Of a stretch of DNA of 64,000 bases, positions 22,175 through 34,291 are shown piece by piece. Numbering within the stretch: position 1 is the stretch's first letter; each line of letters opens with the position of its first letter. Source of the DNA: Podospora comata (taxonomy: Eukaryota; Ascomycota; Sordariomycetes; Sordariales; Podosporaceae); NCBI GenBank assembly GCA_017354895.1, contig CP071498.1:2170001-2234000 (forward strand), given 5' to 3'. The notes under the pieces are model-generated. The model saw only the letters and a program-made list of their open reading frames with translations. It had not been told where the DNA came from and searched no databases. A program made the position numbers and the translations under genes.

Positions 22175-23314
22175 TCAAATAATATCACCCCCAAACCCCC
22201 CAAATCCCCCTCCAAACCCACTACCTCCCCTACCACCACCCGGTCTCCCACCCCCAAACCTAGGCTGGCCCCCCGGACCAAGCGGATCCCACCTCGCCCC
22301 AGGCGGAACCTGCCCGTCAAAGCTCCCATCTCCCTCCCCCCTCGGTCCCTGAAACAACGGATCGTCAAACGTGGGATGCATACCACCCCCTGCAAACCCT
22401 CCGCGCCCACCTGGTCTCCTTAGCCCGCCCGGACCGACAAAGCTGCCTCTGATGGGATCATCCGGTCCCAGGCCGGGAGGGTACAAATCGTTATGTCCCA
22501 GCCCTCCGAAATTCCCACCAGGCATGTTGAGGGGACCTCGAGGGGGTCGGTTGACTTCGTATTCGTCTTCAAAGTCAGGTGGCGGGAAGTCACCGGCTGG
22601 GATTGGCCTTGGGGGAGGGTTGGCGAGCGGGTCAGGGGCAGGGTAAGGGTTTGGTTGGGCTGGTGGGGGGAGGTGAGGGGGGTCTTGTGGTCTACGGGGG
22701 TTAGGATCAAGACGGGTGGCTGATGCTGCTGGGTCTTCTTGATAGCCCTCTTTTTGGAGGGATGGTATCAACCGTTGGATGATGGAGATTTTGAGCAAAG
22801 AGGCGAGGTCGGTTATACGTGCTTCGGAGATGAAGACGTTGGAGAGCTTGGAGTAGAGGTCTGAGCGGTCTTCGTTGCCTTCGGGTGTCATGGTTATGCG
22901 GACTGGGAGGGAGGCGTTGGAGATGTAATCTTTGGGTGTGATTTCGAAGCGGGCGATGCGTTCATCTCCGGTGGCCAACCCCCGGACTTCAATCTTGGAG
23001 CCGAGGCGGTCGATGCGGATGACGAATTGCATGGAGGATTGGGGGTGGGCGTAGACGAAGCTGTGGGAGCTGGCGGAGGCGTTCCATGGCGGGGGGAGGC
23101 GAGGGGCGAGCTTGGCGCACTCGGACTCGATCTTTTGGTCTTCATTGAGGCCGAGGAGGCGGAAGGAGAGGTTGGTGAAGCAGCTGTGGATGAATAGGGT
23201 GATGGCGTCGAGGGAGGAGCTGAGGTCGGAGGTGGTGTCGTCTTTGGAGTGGGTGGGGAGGGCTTCGACCATGGAGCCTAGCACTGAGGCTGGGCTGAGG
23301 GGGTCGGTTGTCAT
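22175..23314 (-). CDS. PI31/Fub1-type proteasome regulator
   Basis: One frame of 379 codons, start MTTDPLSPASVLGSM. Residues about 15-170 match the N-terminal PI31 (FP) domain, with LDAITLFIHSCFTNLSFRLL, FVYAHPQSSMQFVIRIDRLG and KLSNVFISEARITDLASLLK. From about 200 the chain is Pro-rich and then Gly/Arg-rich. It contains the conserved patch FVGPGGLRRPGG with HPTFDDPLF, which in this family binds the 20S core, and ends in GFGGGFGGFGGDII. PI31/Fub1 binds inside the 20S proteasome and blocks its active sites, and in animals acts as an adaptor for proteasome transport. Length and layout are normal for Pezizomycotina. Confidence 0.9.
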   Translation of the reverse strand: MTTDPLSPASVLGSMVEALPTHSKDDTTSDLSSSLDAITLFIHSCFTNLSFRLLGLNEDQKIESECAKLAPRLPPPWNASASSHSFVYAHPQSSMQFVIRIDRLGSKIEVRGLATGDERIARFEITPKDYISNASLPVRITMTPEGNEDRSDLYSKLSNVFISEARITDLASLLKISIIQRLIPSLQKEGYQEDPAASATRLDPNPRRPQDPPHLPPPAQPNPYPAPDPLANPPPRPIPAGDFPPPDFEDEYEVNRPPRGPLNMPGGNFGGLGHNDLYPPGLGPDDPIRGSFVGPGGLRRPGGRGGFAGGGMHPTFDDPLFQGPRGEGDGSFDGQVPPGARWDPLGPGGQPRFGGGRPGGGRGGSGFGGGFGGFGGDII

Positions 23315-24028
23315 TGTGAAGGTGATGGTGCGAGAAATAGAAACTGGACTGATTTGGCGTAATGTGTTTGGATGTAATCAGGTTTAAAGAAGCTTGGTGA
23401 AGCAGAAGGCATAAAGAAGGTTCAACGTTCATGCGACCACTCGAAGCTTTGGCGGGGGTGCGGGGACCCTAGCCCCACTGACGTAAGGTGCTGCCTATAC
23501 TAGCGACTCTCAGCCCTACGGGTGGGGTGTTTTGGAGCTTCCACCAATGACAGATTAGAGTCGATTAAAGGGGGCACTCAGGGGCAACTGCCATCACTTG
23601 GAGACTGCTGTAAGCCGCAACCAACAAACGGTGCCACTATCATACAACATCAACTTCATTCTCCCATCTTATCACAATCTTTTTGCGTATGTAGCATTCT
23701 GATGCATCCACCAAAATGGTACCTCTGCGGTCTCTTGATCGTCTGATCCTGAACTCAAGGTGCTGTTCTCACAAAAGTTTCTTCCTTTCATTCCCCAGAA
23801 TATCCACCATGGCCATTTCCATGTCCGCTTCGCCGCTTCTCTCTACATATGCCCAAGTGGGCAAAAATAGCCATCAATGCTCAAGTGTGTAGCAACCAAC
23901 GCCCACCCGACATCGAGTCGATATTTATTACGAGTATACTAATCTACATTACTCACTAAAATCTATTGTTTTCGATCTCAGGCGTTGATGGTACACGAAA
24001 GATTCATGACCACCTGCTCGGCATACAT
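23315..24028. other. intergenic, nothing recognised
   Basis: The promoter side of the PI31 gene (minus) and the 3' side of the broken long gene (minus). Short plus-strand frames have no motif. No repeat or RNA gene was seen. Confidence 0.4.
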
Positions 24029-27000
24029 CTATCGATCGGCATCATGGCCAGCCGGAACCTCTTCACTGTTGTCCTTCTCAACTTTATTTACATCTCCTTC
24101 GCTTTTATCTTCGTTATCAAGGTGATAGTTGAGATCAGGGGTAAAAGCGTCCTCCCAGAAGCCGTAGTCGTCCAACGATAGCCCCACGACCAGACCTTCT
24201 TCGGGACTTACCGAATCTGGGCGGGAGCTTGACGATGACCAATTTCCAGAATCATCGGTTCCAGAGCTGGAGTCCTTCTTCTTGCTGTCTGCTTTGTCGC
24301 TGGCATTCGAACTTTGACCTTTGCTCTTGGGGCTGTCGCTGTAACCATCCGCCGGCGCATCATCATCACCGGGCATGTTATCGTTATCGTCATCCCAGGG
24401 CGACAAGTCTCCGTCAGGTTTGTCCGGGAACAGAGCTATCCGGAGGAAGATCAATCTGCGACCGTGGTCATGGATAGCATCCAGAGTGGGCTGGCACCAC
24501 CCATACTGCCGCTCGAGTGAGTCCTCTGATACTCGTTGATCGATTTACAGCTTCAGCCGCTCGTCAATGACGATTCTCTTGATGAACACGAGCATGTCGT
24601 TCATGGTTTTGATAGCCATTGCATTATTCCTTCTTTCCTCGGCCTCTCGTATCAAGTCGATGAACTTGATGATCTTCACGAATATGCAACGCGGGAGGAA
24701 AAATGATCGTCATGGCCCGTCGTGATTGCAGGGTATTGCTTGATGTCTTCCAGCCCTGGCAGTGCTGCCTCTATGAGCTGGCAAGCGAAATATCCAAACT
24801 TCATGGGGTCCTTCCCCCTTGTCGCAGTCAGGGTCGCCAACGAGGCGAGGGTAATCCATGGATTTCCAGAACGTTGTGTCGTCCACCTCTTCTGGAAGAC
24901 AGGAGTTCCCAAACACGGCCTGGTACCGGTCTAGGAAGGGCTTGGTTTTGACCACCTTTTCGGAGACGTCTGGAGGATAGAGCCTGTGGCGAAGGAAGAC
25001 GTTTGACAACGTGACGGCACGATGAGCGCCCGAGAGGTTTTGTAAGGCTGTGCCAATCTCAAACATAAACCGGAGGATGGTGTGCCAGTTTTCCACGGCC
25101 AATGTCTCGACTGGATGTCCAGAGTCAAAGCCCTTGATACTGTCCCGGTTCTCGAAACGCTTCTTTACAGTCTCCAAAAGTTGCCCACCTTGAGCGTGCT
25201 CAAACACCAGGCCGTGGAGATATTCTAGCTTGGTGTTCAACCGGTCAGTTGCTCTTCGCGCAACATTGTAATCAGTATCACCCAAGTGCTGGAAGAGGAA
25301 GTTATGTAAGAAGAGCTCTTGCGCTGGGAACCTTGCATATCCCATGAGCTGCAGCGTATTCCTCACGCGATTTCCGGTCACGCCGATTTCCGAAAGATAG
25401 GTCAGCCTCTGGAAGCAGTCAACTCCCAGTTCGGCCTTTTCCTTGTTCTCAAGGGAAGCACCAGTTTTGACCGATGATTTTGACCACTGCCTTGTCATTG
25501 CCAAAATTGAAATCGTCATAGCGATCAAATTGAGGTGCTGAGATCCATGGAACCAGAAAGACCGTCCCCGTGGAAGTGTCGCTGAGCATTTTAGTGCCGC
25601 CAAGGTCAAAATCGCTTGCCTGAAACTCAGAGATAAATTCATCTAGGGCAGGATGAGGATAGCTGCCTCGTGGAAGCTTCATCTCAAGCCAGTTCGAGTT
25701 AACCTGGTGAAATGAGTCCCTGCTGGGTTGGAAAGCAGGTTTGTGAAATTTCAGGTTGAAGTAGGAGTTTGCTCTCCTCCCCCTCCATCCAACCCCTTTT
25801 TCTCACCTTTACTACATGCTGGCATAGCGAACGTGCTTTGATTCCAGGCGAGGTCTCCAAGATGTAGATTGTGTCGGGATCCTGAAGCTTGGACAATTTT
25901 TCTAGGCCTGATCCACGGACCAGGAGGCAGTCGTTCTACATCGACAACACCGTCAGGTCAATGATATCGAAATTGTGTTAATCAAAGATGTATCAGTAGA
26001 AATCGCCCAAGCTGTCCAAAACCGGTTCATGTTCTGCCACAGTATCACTTCGCTGAGCTTCCTTCTCGAGTACACCAACCCAGAGTCGTTCGTGGTAGCA
26101 TATCATTGCATTACACCAGCTTCCAAAATACCGGCGTTCCTCGGGTGGCCTTTGTCCGCAGCCGCAGAGAGCATACTGTCCAGGAAGCGGCTTCCCACAC
26201 CACCGGTTGGTGATATCCTCGCTGACATAAAAGCCCCGGTTGTGCTTCCCTGGTGTCTGGTAATTAAGAATAACCAGGTCCCAGTCTTCCATGCCTTCGA
26301 ATGGTCCTCCCAGACCCACAGAAGCTAACATGGCGTTCTGAGAGGACTTGTTCTTGATAATGGTTACTTCTTCAGTGTGGTAGCCGACGCACTCCATCGT
26401 GTATCGATAGCCGAGCTGGGTAAAAAGATGCTGTTAGCATACATCAGAAACAAGGTATCGAATACGCTTACGTGAGTGCCACCAATCCTGCCAAAGATCT
26501 CGCTTGTTTCCTCCACTACAAGGAAGTCATCTTGCAAGACACGGCGCCGTTCCAAAAAGCGGACCAGGATCCAGATATCCCACACGTCGTACTCGTCCTT
26601 CAATACACGCTGGCGCACGACAGGTCTGCCGCCGGGAGTTCGTTCGTAAACGTGGACAGCTGCCTCATCCAAGTCTCGCCATTTGGCGAAGAAAGTGTAT
26701 TTATCGATGGCTAACCTAGCGATGGAGCGCCTGTTACAAGTTCACTCTTCATTAGTACTGTAGAGTCAGGATGCAATACGAAATTGCTGTAACTCACCAA
26801 ACACCCCAGTGATCTGAATGCGGCATAACCGCAATCTCCCTCACAGCATTTCTCAACACCTTCGGCGTCCGTCTTATCACGTCCCTGAAACTTTGATTAT
26901 CAGGATCTACCATGAAATCTTTTGTCCGGTCCTGCCGTACATCATACGGCATCAATCCACCATCATCATGACAGCCGAGACTGCGACCTAAAATCTCCAT

Positions 27001-27424
27001 GTGTCTGTCTTGCGAGATTGATGGTTGAGACAACATGGCGATAAGGTATTTGAAGACAGCTCGGAGGGTGTCTGATGCCCAGGACCTATTAAAACATTAC
27101 CTTAGCCATGATCTTCAAATGGACGAACAAGGAGAAACTTACCATCTTAAGAACGAGAGCAAAGCTACTTGCACAACAAGAGAATTTTCCACCGCCTGAC
27201 CTTTTGCTTTCATCTTGTTCTCCCAGCGGCTGAGCTCGTATTGTAGAAGTCTCTTCTCTTGGGGCTTCATTCGAAGGTAAAGGGAGTGTTCAGGCTGGAG
27301 GTCAGAAAATGATGTTACGTTGCGAACCCATTCTCGATGGCTTTTTGAGGGCTTGTTCGATGTTGATGTCTCGGAGTAGGGCAGGATCAGGGGAATCCAG
27401 GGAGGATTCTGCGGAAGTTGACAT
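24029..27424 (-). pseudogene. long multi-exon gene of unknown function, probably broken
   Basis: Read from ATG 27424 downward the exons are about 27424-27143, 27085-26798, 26730-26472 and 26415-25993. The first three introns have proper GTAAGT/GTGAGT donors and keep phase. Next come a piece with NDCLLVRGSGLEKLSKLQDP (about 25935), one with NSNWLEMKLPRGSYPHPALD, the long stretch to about 24830, and an acidic Ser/Asp-rich tail ending at 24029. The frame changes near 27340 (an A5 run), 25480, 24830 and 24690, and no good donor follows 25993, so an intact protein of over 1000 residues is not encoded. Motifs such as PHSDHWGVWRS, CGCGQRPPEERRYFGS and TDYNVARRATDRLN look conserved but I do not recognise the family. 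Two adjacent genes, or sequence errors, remain possible. Confidence 0.5.
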
Positions 27425-28123
27425 GACTGAGGTGGTGCCTAGGGTTGGTGGATTTGTCTGTATGATATAGGAGGTTGCAAAGAGATAAGGTAGCTTGACA
27501 ACAAGGATATCTTGGTCTTTTTGTGATGAAGGTAAAGACTTGGCGAAAGAGGATGCTCAAAGAGAACAGGGAGAGATGGCAGATATGGGTTCAGAGCAAA
27601 GTGATGCGATGGAAAGGTTGTGATTTGTTTATTTCAAAGACCTGTTGATAACTGGGCAAGTGAAAAGATGTCGATGGGCCAAGAGGCCTTTATTTCTAAA
27701 TAACTAACCAGCAAACACTGCCCCGGTTCTCGGTGTGGGATTTATGCAGTGCGAGGTGCAGTGCCATGATGGGCTTGACGATGTCATCACTTCGACGATG
27801 TCATCAGACACACCTTGACGATGTCATCGCTCGCCCCCAGCCCTCTCTCGCCGCTGGATGCCCCGTCTTGCCGTCGGTCCATGCTTCCTGGCAATCTAAG
27901 TTCCCACAGGTTTATTTCAATACATTCTCTCCCGCTCTCACTCAACTCTTCCCTCCTCCCAACAACCTCTCCTCTGTCTTTTGAAGCCAACACAAGAAAG
28001 ACACCATCATCCAAGACAAATCGTCCCAGCTCAAGACTCAAGCACCGTAAGTTATCGAGCTTCTCCCCAATGAAGTTCGTCAACAACTAGCCAATTCCTT
28101 CGATCAGATCAAAATCAAACAAG
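27425..28123. promoter_or_regulatory. upstream region with three TGACGATGTCA-like sites and a likely 5'-leader intron
   Basis: This lies between divergent starts. At 27776-27786, 27793-27803 and 27816-27826 the word TGACGATGTCA (CGAC in the middle copy) is repeated. Its ends TGAC/GTCA are inverted around three bases, the half-sites used by bZIP factors. A donor GTAAGT at 28049 and acceptor-like CAG near 28106 suggest an intron in the leader of the gene at 28124. No coding frame is supported. Confidence 0.45.
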
Positions 28124-28447
28124 ATGTCCACCGCCCAGAACGCGACCACCGCGCCCGAGGAGCCCATCCTCTGCACCAAGTGCCCTCACAAGCCGGCGCG
28201 GATGGATGTCATGATGTCTCTCTCGCACGACCCCAGCAATCCGCGCGCGTACGTCCACACCGGGCCCAGGGACAATCTTGTTGAGATCAAAGAAGACATC
28301 AACAATGGCACCAAAAAAATTGTCACTTTGGTTTTCGAGTTCCCGCTCCGCCCCCATGATCCAGCCTGTGTTGAGGAGAGGTGCCGCACCTGGGGAATCA
28401 ACCGGGAAATCTTCCTAGCCTCGGAGATTGGTGACCCAGTTCAGTAA
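28124..28447 (+). CDS. small protein with Cys pairs, function unknown
   Basis: A 107-codon frame starting MSTAQNATTAPEEPILC, with an AAG-ATG start context. CTKCPHK near residue 17 and CVEERC near residue 89 give two Cys pairs that could bind zinc. Between them is DVMMSLSHDPSNPRAYVHTG and KKIVTLVFEFPLRPHDP, which reads like a real folded domain. A leader with an apparent intron supports transcription. I do not recognise the family. It is too small to place by context; the gene to the left is broken and the gene to the right is a metabolic enzyme. Confidence 0.6.
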   Translation: MSTAQNATTAPEEPILCTKCPHKPARMDVMMSLSHDPSNPRAYVHTGPRDNLVEIKEDINNGTKKIVTLVFEFPLRPHDPACVEERCRTWGINREIFLASEIGDPVQ

Positions 28448-29249
28448 GGGGTTTTGGGTGAAGGAAGCTTGGGGTTTTATCTTAAAGGCGCTTGGGGCGT
28501 TAGGTGAAGGGAAGTTGATACTGGGCAGCTAGCTGCCTCTGGGAAATAACATGGGCCACATTGGACAATGCTGTTGATGTTGTTTTTGATTCATTTATCA
28601 TAGTTGTGTCGCGTCTGATTTCCACAACTAAGGATTCAGCATCGGACTGGGCTATATGTTATGCCATGCATCCTCTCTTTTGACATAAAATGTTTCACTA
28701 GGTATCCTCCCACACCCAACGTAGCATTCCGACAAAACATGCAGTGTGACGTGTCTAAACCAAAAAAACACCAGGTAGCTCCGCGGCCGCAGATAAGTCG
28801 GGAATAGCTTCATGCGGGCATCATGCCCCCTCTTCGACCCCCACCTCGTCTCCTCGGCATCATAGCCGAACCTCATTGTCGAGGAGAGAGTAGTCCGACA
28901 CATTGGGTCAGCCGCAGTTGTCATGTCTTGATTCCATGATCTCCTGCAGCTTGCATCTGTCAGCGCACCACCACCACAGCCTATACTTGCCTGGAATATG
29001 GAAATATACCCACAACAGGAAAAGACTCTTGATGGAGCAATATCATGAACCTGGCCGAAGCTGCATTCCGCCATGCGCCAACTGCCGGAACAGGTGTTGC
29101 CAAGTGGGTGCACTAGACATGACCTCCCTTGCCAGATGTCCCCATCTGATCCTCTCAATGCATTGTCACAAAAAGCCAGCTGACCCATCTTCTCTAGATA
29201 CAATGAACCTTAAACCGCTTGATTCATCATCAAAGACGCAAACAACGCG
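28448..29249. other. intergenic, nothing recognised
   Basis: 3' side of the small protein gene and promoter of the monooxygenase gene. A minus frame of 183 codons (28652-29203) has no domain and an unlikely composition, and I do not accept it. Confidence 0.4.
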
Positions 29250-30632
29250 ATGGGCCTCAAGACTTCAAAACGACCGTTCAACATAGCCATCATCGGTGGC
29301 GGCATCGCGGGCCTCACCACCGCTCTCTTCCTCCACCACTTCTGCCCCCCAGGCTCAATCGAGATCAACATCTACGAACAAGCAGAACAATACCGCGAAA
29401 TCGGCGCTGGCATCAACCTCGGCGTCAACGCCACCAAACTCCTCCACCAAATCGGCCTAGGCGACAAGATCAACGCTATCGCTGGCTCAAAAGATGGTGT
29501 CTTCTTCACCCTTCGACGCTGGGATAACAGCGAGGAGATAACGACCATCTACTCCAATGACTCAGGCAAGATCCGCCAGGCGGCCGTATCACGGGCGGAG
29601 TTGCTCCAGGTTCTGCTCGATGCTATCAAGGAGAGAAAAGCAGCGACATTGCACACAAAGAAGAAGTGCCGGTCCGTCACCGTAAGTCCTTTCTCGTTCT
29701 CCGTTTTGCCATAGATATCTAACACCGCCTAGAAAACAAAATCCGCGATCAAAATAACCTTCACCGACACCACAACCACCACGTCCTCCTTCCTCATAGC
29801 CGCGGACGGCATCCACTCCCCCATCCGCAATCAATACCTCCCTCACAGTCCCCCTCTCTACTCAGGCAAGATCGTTTACCGTGGCCTGTTGCCGTTCTCT
29901 GCCTTGCCTACCCCCTGGCCAATTCAATCCCATCATGTTATGTGGATCGGACCAAACAAGCACCTCTTGGTATACCCCATCTCCCAAGGCGAAACCCAAA
30001 CGCTAAATTTCGTGGGCTGTATCACCACCCCGGAGGAATCCCTCGGAGACCTGAAAGAGTCCTGGTCCGCCACCTGCCCAAGAGCGGAGTTGGAAAGGGA
30101 TTTTGGGGATTGCGATGGGATAGTACAGGAACTGATCAGGTTACTGCCGGAGGAGGTGTCAAAGTGGAAGATTAACGACCGGGAGGCGGCGGAGGGTTGG
30201 GTGTTTGAACAGGGGAGGGTGGTGCTAGTTGGGGATGCGGGACATCCTATGGTTCCGCATCAGAGTGCGGGGGCTGGGCAGGCGGTGGAGGATGGGTTTG
30301 TTGTTGGGAGGGTTATGGGTGAGTTTTTGAGGCGGGGGGATGGGAAACTGGAAGAGTGGATGGGGGTGTATGAACGGGTGAGGATGCCGAGGGCGAATAA
30401 AGTGCAGGAGACGAGTCGGGGGGCGGGGTATTTGTATCAGATGCAGGCGGAGAGTATGAAGGGGATGAGCTATGATGAGTCTGTGCCGATTTTGAGGGAT
30501 ACGGTGCAGGAGAGGATGAAGTGGATTTGGGAGGAGGAGTTGGAGGGGGTGTTTGAGGAGGAGAGGGGGAGGTTGGTTGGAAAGGTGGAGGTGGGGGGGG
30601 GGAGGGGAGGAGGGGGTTGTTTTTGTATGTGA
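29250..30632 (+). CDS. FAD-dependent monooxygenase, salicylate hydroxylase-like
   Basis: Two exons, 29250-29681 and 29733-30632. The 51 bp intron has GTAAGT, TCTAACAC and CCTAG signals in phase, giving 443 residues. The group A flavoprotein monooxygenase pattern is complete: the dinucleotide-binding GGGIAG at residues 16-21, the DG motif in LIAADGIHSPIR (about 169) and the GD motif in VVLVGDAGHPMVPHQSAG (about 312). Relatives hydroxylate salicylate or other aromatic acids with NAD(P)H and oxygen, and many serve in secondary metabolism, so the substrate here is open. No obvious partner gene lies beside it. The C-terminus is Gly-rich and ends CFCM, which has the form of a CaaX prenylation box; this may be chance. 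Confidence 0.88.
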
Positions 30633-32203
30633 TGGCTGGAAGGGTGCTGTTGCTGTTGTTGGATACGGGGTATGTGTTGTAGGAGGTAGAATGTTGCAAA
30701 AATGTGAACTGGAAGGCAATAAATAACCTTTGAAGCTGGGAGACTCGTGCAATTATACAACGTGCTATAGGATTTGAATGATTAGCTAGATATCGCTTTT
30801 TGAAGGTTGTCATGGAGCGTTTTCGGAGCCACAATATGAGGTCAGAATCTTCCTCGTGTAGTTCGAAATTTGAACCCTTCTGGAACATAGAGTAAGGTAT
30901 AAGGGACTTGACCGGTCTGGAGGAGACCGTGTACCTACCTAGATATGAAGCCTGCTGATCAGGAGGCGACAACAAGACATAGGAAAGCCTGTGGGGCGTG
31001 AGCACAGGCCCACTCACTGCTTCATCTTGCAGTCTGGGCTCCCTTGTTTCTCACACACACACCAACATCATCACTTTGCCACACCTTAGTTGCACCTCAC
31101 AGCCCGGGACTGCGAGCTACCTGAGCGACTTTTTCTGAGGCAAAGAGGCTCAAAAGCATCGTCACCACCGATCCGCAGATCCGCTTGCTCGCTCCAGATG
31201 TTCGAATGCTGGCAACTTTTGAAGCACTGCTTGGCAAATGTGGTAAACACGATGCTGATCTCCTCTTATAGTGTATACCAGAACACCTTTCGTCGAGTTC
31301 CACAAATTGCCGCCGGCAATAACGCTCTTTTCCTTTGCACTACGGAGTTACTCCTTTTCAAGCTCCTATCTCAACGCTTGGCGGTTTTCGGGAGAACGCG
31401 GACAGTGCGTGTTTCGGGACATTTGTTTCGTTGTTTCGAATTTCCACGTTAGCAGCCACTTGATGGCACGCGACAGCTTGCTGTTATGGGATATCGGCAA
31501 ATAAATCGTCTTTTTGTTCCCAAGGCGAGACGTGGGGGTTTGCCTTCAGCGACCCCACAGGGCAATGAGGTAGTCTCGGCTGGAGTTACACCAGTTCTAC
31601 TATCTTGTCGATCGCATCCGGCAAAACTTGCCGATCGCGATGTCCGTTTCCAGGGCACAGGGTCGCTTCAACACGAAGCTGAAGCACGGTGATGGGTTTC
31701 AACAGACGCTTCTTTTGAATTCTCGCCAAGGTCTAACTCTGCCAAGTTGCGGCCAAGGCTATCGCCAAGAGGCTCCCGTCGAATGGCATCGGAGAATTCA
31801 AGGGTCAGTCTTGGTGCGGCGTTCAAGCAACGACGATCAGACATCCCTTTAAAGGTCGACTAAGCCTTTTTTAGGGTTGTCTTGGAGGTGATCTTTTTGC
31901 TTCTTGGCCCCTGTCTCCAGAATAACGATCTGCTCTTGGCCTGCCGGCGATGGATAGGTCGAAGTTGATATCAATCTCCTTCTCGGCCCAGCCATTCCTT
32001 CCTCTCTTCTTTTCATTCCAGGACTCTGGCAGCCCCGGTTGTTTCGCTTCTGCTGTTTTTCTTTCTCTTGTCTCTGTTCTTCTATTCGGGCTCTGGCAGC
32101 TTGTGTTTTTTGTCTTCTTTTCCATAAGCCTTTAGTTTTTTTTGGGTCTCTCTGCCCTTCTCACCAAGCTGTCGTTACTTGCAGGCCAAGGGATATCGCC
32201 AAG
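30633..32203. other. intergenic and long leader of the antiporter gene
   Basis: No supported coding region. The last 300 bases or so are T/C-rich, as expected of a 5' leader. A minus frame opposite the end of the monooxygenase gene (to 31017) and small frames near 31500-31850 are rejected. No repeat or RNA gene was recognised. Confidence 0.4.
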
Positions 32204-33966
32204 ATGCCAAACCTCGATGTCAGCGAGCTCAACACTGTCTTGGCCGTGTTGGGTGCCTTCATCTTGCTCTACGGTATCATTTCAGTCCTCGTCAAGAGCA
32301 GATGGTTTCTAGGAGAGGCTCTTCCCGCCGTCGTCATCGGCATCATCCTCGGTCCCATCGCCGCCAAATTCCTCGACAGCTCTCGGTGGGGATCCGCGGC
32401 TGAGGGGCAGACAAGCGACATCACGCTGGGTATGGCTCGGGTTGTCATCGGAGTGCAGCTCGTCATTGCTGGCTTCCAGCTGCCGGCCAAGTATAACCTG
32501 CACAGGTGGAAGGAAATGGCCCTTTGCCTTCTCCCTATCATGACCATCATGTGGCTGTGCACCACGCTCTGCCTGCTGGCTAGCGTGCCCAACATCACAC
32601 TACTCGCCGCCCTGGTCATCGGTTCTTGCGTTACATGCACCGACCCGATCCTCTCACAGGCCATCGCTAAGGGGCCGTTTGCCGACAAGTTCGTTCCCCG
32701 TCATCTACGCGAGATTATTTCCTCCGAGGCTGGTGCCAACGACGGCTTCGGTTTCCCCTTTCTCATGCTTGCCGTCTATCTGATCCGCCATGCCGATGTC
32801 CCCGGTGCCGGGGTTCATAGCACCGGAACCGTTCACGAGCGAGCGGCTCAGCTGGTAACTCGCGCAGGAGACGTTGGGAGACTTGGCGGGGGCGTCGGTG
32901 TTGCCTTGAAGAACTGGTTTGTCGAGACGTGGCTGTACATTGTGCTCATGTCGGTTGTCATTGGAGCCATTGTCGGCTACGGTTCATGCCTGGCTCTCAA
33001 GTTCGCCCTTCGCCGGTGAGTCTTCTCTTGAGTTCAACAACTGTGCTTGTGCTAATCATCCTTCTTCAGCAAGTGGGTTGACTCGGAGAGCTATTTGCTC
33101 TACCCAACGGCCATCGGGGTAGGTTCTGGATCTAACTTGCCCTCGAAGACGGCTGAAGACTGACAAATCTGTAGCTCTGGCTCGTCGGCATTTGCGGCAT
33201 GCTCGGCACTGATGACCTTCTCGCCTGCTTCGTCGCCGGAAACGCCATGAACTGGGACGGCGAGTATCTTGCCGAAACTCTGGAGCGCCACGACGAAGTC
33301 AACTCTTGCATGGACGTGCTGCTCAATTTCGGCGGCTTCATGTACATTGGCACCATCATCCCCTGGTCCGAGTTCCACCAACCCGAGACGACCGGTCTAA
33401 CCTACGGCCGTCTCATTGGCCTCGGCGTCCTAGTACTGCTCTTCCGGCGCATTCCCGCCATCTTCATGTCCTACAAGTTCATGCCCAAAGTGGTCAAGGA
33501 CTGGAAGGAAGCCATGTTCATGGGCTACTTTGGTCCCATTGGCATTGGAGCCGTTTTCTACGTCGAGCACACCCGCCACCTGTTTCCCGAACTCGGCGAG
33601 GGCGACGCAGAGGAGACGAACCTGGTACGCGTTATGATCCCGGTCGTTTACTGGCTCGTGCTCTTCTCCATTGTGGTGCACGGTCTCTCGATTCCTTCTC
33701 TCAATATGATCTACAATTACTACGGCGTCAAGCCCATCGTCGAAGACGCCGTCGAGCTCCCTCGTAAATCGATGCGCGCGCCCACGCCGGTAAATGCTGC
33801 CGTTGGGGACCGCGATACGTTTATCGCGTACAATCGCTTCTCCCGTCCGGTCTTCGACAACGCTGATCTACCAGTGGCCAACGACAAGCAAATGTACGCA
33901 TCAGATAGCGATGAGAACTTTCAGAAGACGCGGGTGGGGAAGCGGTATTCCCGAGCCATGGTCTAG
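32204..33966 (+). CDS. Na+/H+ (alkali cation/proton) antiporter, NHA1/SOD2 type
   Basis: Three exons, 32204-33015, 33070-33118 and 33175-33966. Introns of 54 and 56 bp with GTGAGT and GTAGGT donors keep phase, giving 550 residues. The start MPNLDVSELN fits the family; an in-frame upstream ATG lies in leader-like sequence. There are about twelve membrane segments. Conserved features are CTDPILSQAI, SEAGANDGFGFPF (the Asp here, in ND, is the ion-binding site of this group) and the LGTDDLLACFVAGNAMNWD region. The protein should export Na+, K+ or Li+ from the cytosol in exchange for protons at the plasma membrane. It lacks the very long cytosolic tail of yeast Nha1 (985 residues), so it is closer in size to S. 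pombe Sod2. Confidence 0.92.
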
Positions 33967-34291
33967 TCTTACCGGAAGTACTATAGAGTTGGGTAGAGAC
34001 AATATAGAGCCGGGTATAGATAGAGGCGCAGCTTGTATAGTCATTACAGCAGATAAATGGAATAGTACCTCCCGCCAGTCGTTCATCAAGGGTTGCCGGA
34101 CAGTTCGATAGCAACCAAGAGATGTGTCGAAATATGAGTAAGGTACCTACCTAGGTGACTACTAAAATAGATGTCTTCCCCGTTGCAGGAACTCTTGGAT
34201 CGGTTTTGTTTTGAATCTACGCTGCCAAAAATAACACTGACCAGTCCACACTAGCTGAGCCTTCATTCCTTCTAAAGCCAAGGAGGCCGCG
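33967..34291. other. 3' side of the antiporter gene
   Basis: About 325 bases with no coding frame worth keeping; probably 3' untranslated sequence and spacer. Confidence 0.4.

Noticed and set aside
28652-29203. 183-codon minus frame in the gap before the monooxygenase gene
   Set aside because: High Cys/Trp/Arg content with no domain and no conserved-looking run.
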